From Myxococcota bacterium (GTDB taxonomy: Bacteria > Myxococcota > Polyangia > GCA-2747355 > JAKLHH01), in NCBI GenBank assembly GCA_022710245.1, contig JAKLHH010000245.1, positions 1 through 8,800 on the forward strand: a stretch of 8,800 nucleotides of DNA. Direction: 5' to 3'. How positions within the stretch are numbered: the stretch's first letter is position 1; each line of letters starts with the position of its first letter. Both the position numbers and the translations under genes were made by a program. The notes below the pieces were generated by a model, which had not been told where the DNA came from, searched no databases, and was given only the letters and a program-made list of their open reading frames with translations. Positions 6,042 to 8,800 of the stretch are shown here, piece by piece.

Positions 6042-7168
6042 CAGAAGCTCACCCCGGGAGCCGCGCCGCGCGAGTGCAGGCGTCGGGCCTCGCGGCTCGC
6101 GCGCCCCTCGAGGAAGTAGAGCACGACCGCGCCGACCGCGAGCGCCGCGCCGACGCCGGCGAGGACGTTGGCCGCGAGCTGCTTCTGCTGGCCCGAGCTG
6201 CGGAGCTCCTCGTAGCGCACCGGATCGGTGCCGCGCTCCCACTCGGCCTCCCAGGCGCTGTGGTCCGCGCGGGAGGCGAGCCCGGCGCCCAGCGCCGCGC
6301 CGAGCGACGCGACCGCGGTGGCGCCGACCACCCAGGTCCAGACCCGTCGCCGCGCCGGCGGCGGAGCGCTGGGCAGCGCGGGGCTGGGAGGTGGTGGGAG
6401 CGGGTCGAGCCGCAGCTCGAGGGCGCGCCGCGCGCCGGCCGGTAGCTCGAGGGCGAGGGTGCGATCGAGGAAGCCGCTGCGGCGCAGCAGCAGCCGGTGC
6501 CTGCCGGGCCGGAGGCTCGCGGTGCAGGGGGTGGCGCCGACCTGGGCGCCGTCGATGATCACCTCGGCCCCCGGCGGCTCGCTCACCACGCTGACCCGCG
6601 CGGGAGGGATGGGGCAGGTCGCGTTCACGGTCACGACCTTGCCCACGCCGACGACGAGCCCGCGGCTCCAGACGATCGCGCCGTCGTGGCCGGCGATCTC
6701 CAGGCGGTGCGCGCCGACCCCGACAGGGCGCGTCAGCGGGACAGCGCCGAGCGCCGCGCCGTCGAGCGACGCGGTGCCTGGCCCTCCCTCGCAGCTGACC
6801 ACCAGCTCACCGCGCAGCCCCTCGCGAACGCTGTCGAAGAGAGCGCGCGCCGACGTGCGGTGGCGCGAGGCCTCCAGCGCGAGCTCGGGGTCCTGCTCGA
6901 GGGCGGCGCGGAAGGCGGCCCTCGCGTCCTCCACCTTGCCCATCACCTCGTGGCAGACCCCGAGCTGGAGCCTGATGCGGCCCAGGAGCTTCGGGTCGAC
7001 GGCCAGCCCCGCCGCTCGCTCGAGCAGCTTCGCTGACCTGGCGAAGTCCGCGCGGGCGAAGCGGGTGAGCGCCAGGCGGTAGATCACCTCCGCGTCCTCG
7101 GCCCACGCGCCACGGACCGGGAGCGTGGTGGCCGCGAGGAGCGCCGCCACCATCACCGCAGTTCGCAT
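6041..7168 (-). CDS. Exported TPR-PEGA protein with two C-terminal membrane segments
   Basis: Numbering from the ATG at 7168 (375 residues), a signal peptide spans 1-23 (hydrophobic core VMVAALLAA, likely cleavage GAWA/ED). Helical TPR-like repeats follow at about 25-105 (LALTRFARADFARSAKLLERA; GKVEDARAAFRAALEQDPEL). A first PEGA-like beta unit lies around 117-187 and a clear PEGA domain at 190-255 (VSVVSEPPGAEVIIDGAQVG, then LRPGRHRLLLRRSGF). A Pro-rich linker leads to two hydrophobic segments, 276-298 (VWTWVVGATAVASLGAALGAG) and 331-352 (LAANVLAGVGAALAVGAVVLYF), with a charged loop between them. This architecture is common in myxobacteria and is usually a structural or scaffold envelope protein; no enzymatic motif is visible. 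GTG at 7174 overlaps the kinase stop codon and is an alternative start adding two residues, but GAGG at 7174-7177 is correctly spaced for the ATG. The gene lies between the kinase and the lipoprotein and overlaps the latter by one base. Confidence 0.85.
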   Translation of the reverse strand: MRTAVMVAALLAATTLPVRGAWAEDAEVIYRLALTRFARADFARSAKLLERAAGLAVDPKLLGRIRLQLGVCHEVMGKVEDARAAFRAALEQDPELALEASRHRTSARALFDSVREGLRGELVVSCEGGPGTASLDGAALGAVPLTRPVGVGAHRLEIAGHDGAIVWSRGLVVGVGKVVTVNATCPIPPARVSVVSEPPGAEVIIDGAQVGATPCTASLRPGRHRLLLRRSGFLDRTLALELPAGARRALELRLDPLPPPPSPALPSAPPPARRRVWTWVVGATAVASLGAALGAGLASRADHSAWEAEWERGTDPVRYEELRSSGQQKQLAANVLAGVGAALAVGAVVLYFLEGRASREARRLHSRGAAPGVSF

Positions 7169-7170
7169 CC

Positions 7171-8652
7171 TCACCTCGTCAAGGTGATGGTAACGCGATT
7201 CGCTCCCTGACGCAGCACCACGCGTCGCCTGCCGACGCGGTGTCCGGGAGCGCTGACCTCGAGGCGGTGCGGGCCGGCCCGCAGGTCATCGAGGTGCGCC
7301 GGGGTCTGGCCGCGGTCCACGCCGTCGATCAGGAGCCTGGCGGCGATCACCGCCCCCTCCGCGTCGAGGGTCGCCACGTCGAGCACCGCCGGGCGACTCG
7401 CGCGGACCGGCGAGGCACGATGGTCGACGCCGCGGCGCTCCACAGCAGGCAAGTCGCGGATGGACGCCGCGTCAGGCGGCCGCGCCGCGTCAAGGGGCGG
7501 CGCGGTCACGCGAGCCGCAGCGCCAGCATCCAGGGCGGCGACTGGAGACGGCGTGTGCTGGCGCAGGAGCAGCAGCCCAGCGACGGCGACAGCGCCGGCG
7601 CCACCGAGGACGAGCAGGACGAGCAGCAGGCGCCGCCTCGCCGCGGCGCGCGTGGTCGTGTGCTCATCCGGCAGCGTGGCGCCCCGCTCGGCCGTGCTCT
7701 CGTCAGGCGGCAGCGTGGCGCCGAGGGGATCCTCGGCGCCCTCCAGGTGGTCGAGGGAGTGGGGCTGGCTGACGGAGCGGGCGAGGGCCGCGATCGGGTG
7801 GTCGGTCGCCTTGGCCAGCGCGCCCCAGAAGGCGCGCATCGAGGGGAAGCGCTCCTCGCGCTGCTTGCTCAGCGCGCGCTCCACCACCTGCACCACCGCC
7901 GCGGGGAGCTCGCGGCGCGTCGCCGCGAGCGACGGGAGCGGGTCGTGCACGATCTTGTAGAGGAGCGTCGGGATGGACTGCGCCTGGTAGGGCGGGGAGC
8001 CCGAGAGCATCTCGTAGAGGATGGCGCCCAGCGCGTAGACGTCCGTGCGGGCGTCGACGTCCTCCGCGTGCTCGAGCGCCTGCTCAGGGGCCATGTAGTA
8101 GGGCGTCCCGAGGAGCGCGCCGGTGCGGGTCATCTCCTTGCCCGGGCCGACCATCTTGGAGACCCCGAAGTCGACGACCTTGACGTGGTCGCCCCCCTCG
8201 GGGCTGTGGCAGAGGAAGATGTTGTGCGGTTTGAGGTCGCGGTGGACCACGCCCATGTGGTGCACCGCCTGCAGCGCGGAGGCCGTCTGGCGTACGATCT
8301 CCACCGCCTCCGCCAGCGGCAGGCGCATCAGGCGATCGAGCCGCGCGGCCAGATCCTCGCCGACCAGGAGCTCCATCACGATGTAGGGGCAGCCCTGGTC
8401 GGTGCGGTTGAAGTCGACCACCTCGACGATGTGCGGGTGGCCGAGCTTGCCAGCGATCTCGGCCTCCCGCTCGAAGCGCGCGAGCGCCTGCGGGTTGGCC
8501 GCGTGCTCGGGGAAGAGGAGCTTGACGGCGAAGCGGCGCGAGAGCCGGCAGTGCGAGGCCTCGTAGACGATCCCCATCGCCCCCTCGCCGATCACGCGCT
8601 CGAGGCGGTAGGTGCCCTGGAAGATCTCGCCGGTGAAGTGGGTGTCGGTCAT
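7171..8652 (-). CDS. Transmembrane Ser/Thr protein kinase with C-terminal PEGA-like domain
   Basis: A 493-residue PknB/Hanks-type kinase. The kinase domain is at about 15-285. It has the glycine loop GEGAMGIV (22-29), catalytic Lys K44 in FAVKLLF, catalytic loop HRDLKPHN (H137-R138-D139, K141, N144), D161-F162-G163, an activation segment with threonines in EMTRTGALLGTP, and MAPE at 187-190. All residues needed for activity are present. After a Ser/Thr/acidic juxtamembrane linker, one membrane segment spans about 342-363 (LLLVLLVLGGAGAVAVAGLL). It is followed by an Ala/Pro/Asp-rich linker and a PEGA-like beta domain at about 430-493 (LLIDGVDRGQTPAHL, then LRAGPHRLEVSAPGH), placed outside the cytoplasm. 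It would phosphorylate Ser/Thr in the cytoplasm in response to an envelope cue; substrates are unknown. It is the first gene of the operon. The ATG at 8652 is the only Met before the kinase fold; no strong Shine-Dalgarno precedes it, and the predicted 5' leader is very short. Confidence 0.95.
   Translation of the reverse strand: MTDTHFTGEIFQGTYRLERVIGEGAMGIVYEASHCRLSRRFAVKLLFPEHAANPQALARFEREAEIAGKLGHPHIVEVVDFNRTDQGCPYIVMELLVGEDLAARLDRLMRLPLAEAVEIVRQTASALQAVHHMGVVHRDLKPHNIFLCHSPEGGDHVKVVDFGVSKMVGPGKEMTRTGALLGTPYYMAPEQALEHAEDVDARTDVYALGAILYEMLSGSPPYQAQSIPTLLYKIVHDPLPSLAATRRELPAAVVQVVERALSKQREERFPSMRAFWGALAKATDHPIAALARSVSQPHSLDHLEGAEDPLGATLPPDESTAERGATLPDEHTTTRAAARRRLLLVLLVLGGAGAVAVAGLLLLRQHTPSPVAALDAGAAARVTAPPLDAARPPDAASIRDLPAVERRGVDHRASPVRASRPAVLDVATLDAEGAVIAARLLIDGVDRGQTPAHLDDLRAGPHRLEVSAPGHRVGRRRVVLRQGANRVTITLTR
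7174..7177 (-). promoter_or_regulatory. Ribosome binding site deciding the TPR-PEGA start
   Basis: On the minus strand the sequence reads GAGG-TGAGG-ATG: a GAGG Shine-Dalgarno five bases before the ATG at 7168. The competing GTG (7174) has only GAG immediately next to it, too close to act. The site lies in the last codons of the kinase gene, so ribosomes finishing the kinase would pass over it, which fits translational coupling. Confidence 0.6.
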
Positions 8653-8670
8653 CCGTGCGCCAGAGCGCAG

Positions 8671-8699
8671 ATCCTAGTGCGGCGGTGGTCGCGACTCAA
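8671..8699 (-). promoter_or_regulatory. Candidate sigma-70-type promoter of the kinase operon
   Basis: On the minus strand TTGAGT (8699-8694) and TAGGAT (8676-8671) are separated by exactly 17 bp. Each matches its consensus hexamer (TTGACA, TATAAT) at 4 of 6 bases. Transcription would begin near 8664, leaving a leader of roughly a dozen bases before the kinase ATG. The -35 hexamer belongs to the first unit of the 16-bp tandem array, so promoter and repeat overlap physically. Confidence 0.45.
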
Positions 8700-8800
8700 G
8701 TCTGCCGCGACTCAAGTCTGCCGCGACTCAAGTCTGCCGCGACTCAAGTCTGCCGCGACTCAAGTCTGCCGCGACTCAAGTCTGCCGCGACTCAAGTCTG
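8691..8800. repeat. Perfect 16-bp tandem array upstream of the kinase operon (runs off the edge)
   Basis: Six complete, identical copies of gcgactcaagtctgcc start at 8691, 8707, 8723, 8739, 8755 and 8771. A seventh, starting at 8787, is cut after 14 bases by the window end. No mismatch is seen across 110 bases. Each unit contains the dyad GACT-CA-AGTC, a possible half-turn-scale protein site, and on the minus strand a TTGAGT hexamer. The 16-bp period is about one and a half helical turns, so neighbouring copies face opposite sides of the DNA. The total copy number is unknown. It could be an operator array, a phase-variable promoter element, a neutral minisatellite or, less likely, an assembly artefact. 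Confidence 0.95.

Noticed and set aside
5079..6119. 346-codon plus-strand frame opposite the FGE-like gene
   Set aside because: Shadow frame; the minus strand carries the conserved FGE motifs and a lipoprotein signal.
8677..8800. Possible plus-strand coding of the 16-bp array (all three plus frames are open through it and give the same 16-residue cycle)
   Set aside because: Openness follows from the repeat unit lacking plus-strand stops. There is no ribosome binding site or convincing start, and the position fits an upstream regulatory region. A gene beyond the edge cannot be excluded.
8691..8800. CRISPR array or plasmid iterons
   Set aside because: Units are contiguous with no spacers, and 16 bp is too short for CRISPR repeats. 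No replication protein, AT-rich stretch or DnaA box is nearby to support an origin.

Overview
The window is very GC-rich (visibly about 70%) and gene-dense. It carries a PEGA-containing Ser/Thr kinase, an FGE/SUMF1-like lipoprotein and a TPR-PEGA membrane protein, a combination typical of predatory or social Deltaproteobacteria. The most likely source is a member of the Myxococcota (Polyangia- or Nannocystis-like). This is inferred from gene content; no 16S or other marker is present. No RNA genes, CRISPR arrays, transposases or integrases were seen.

Layout from left to right. (1) Positions 2-2749 (+): the 3' part of a large secreted-type beta-propeller protein of the glucose/sorbosone dehydrogenase family. 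Its reading frame is open at the left edge, so the true start lies outside. The propeller is interrupted and followed by Gly/Thr/Gln low-complexity segments encoded by three distinct families of in-frame tandem DNA repeats. (2) Positions 2878-4332 (+): a well-conserved cytosolic HAD-superfamily 5'-nucleotidase (NT5C2-like, purine type), apparently transcribed alone from a short upstream region. (3) Positions 4350-8652 (-): three tightly packed genes convergent with the nucleotidase. In transcription order they are a transmembrane Ser/Thr kinase with a C-terminal PEGA-like domain, an exported TPR-PEGA protein with two C-terminal membrane segments, and a lipoprotein that joins an FGE/SUMF1-like domain lacking the catalytic cysteine pair to a C-terminal module with an EF-hand. 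Junctions of 2 nt and a TGATG overlap indicate translational coupling and one operon. (4) Positions 8691-8800: a perfect 16-bp tandem array that runs off the right edge. Its innermost copy supplies a -35-like hexamer, 17 bp from a -10-like hexamer, just upstream of the kinase start.

How the parts may work together (inference): the operon looks like an envelope signalling module. A cytoplasmic kinase carries an extracytoplasmic PEGA sensor or anchor; a second PEGA protein with a TPR scaffold sits in the same compartment; and a lipid-anchored, possibly calcium-binding pseudo-FGE protein completes the set. The repeat array is placed where copy number or protein binding could affect transcription of the whole module. 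The propeller protein and the nucleotidase have no evident functional link to it.
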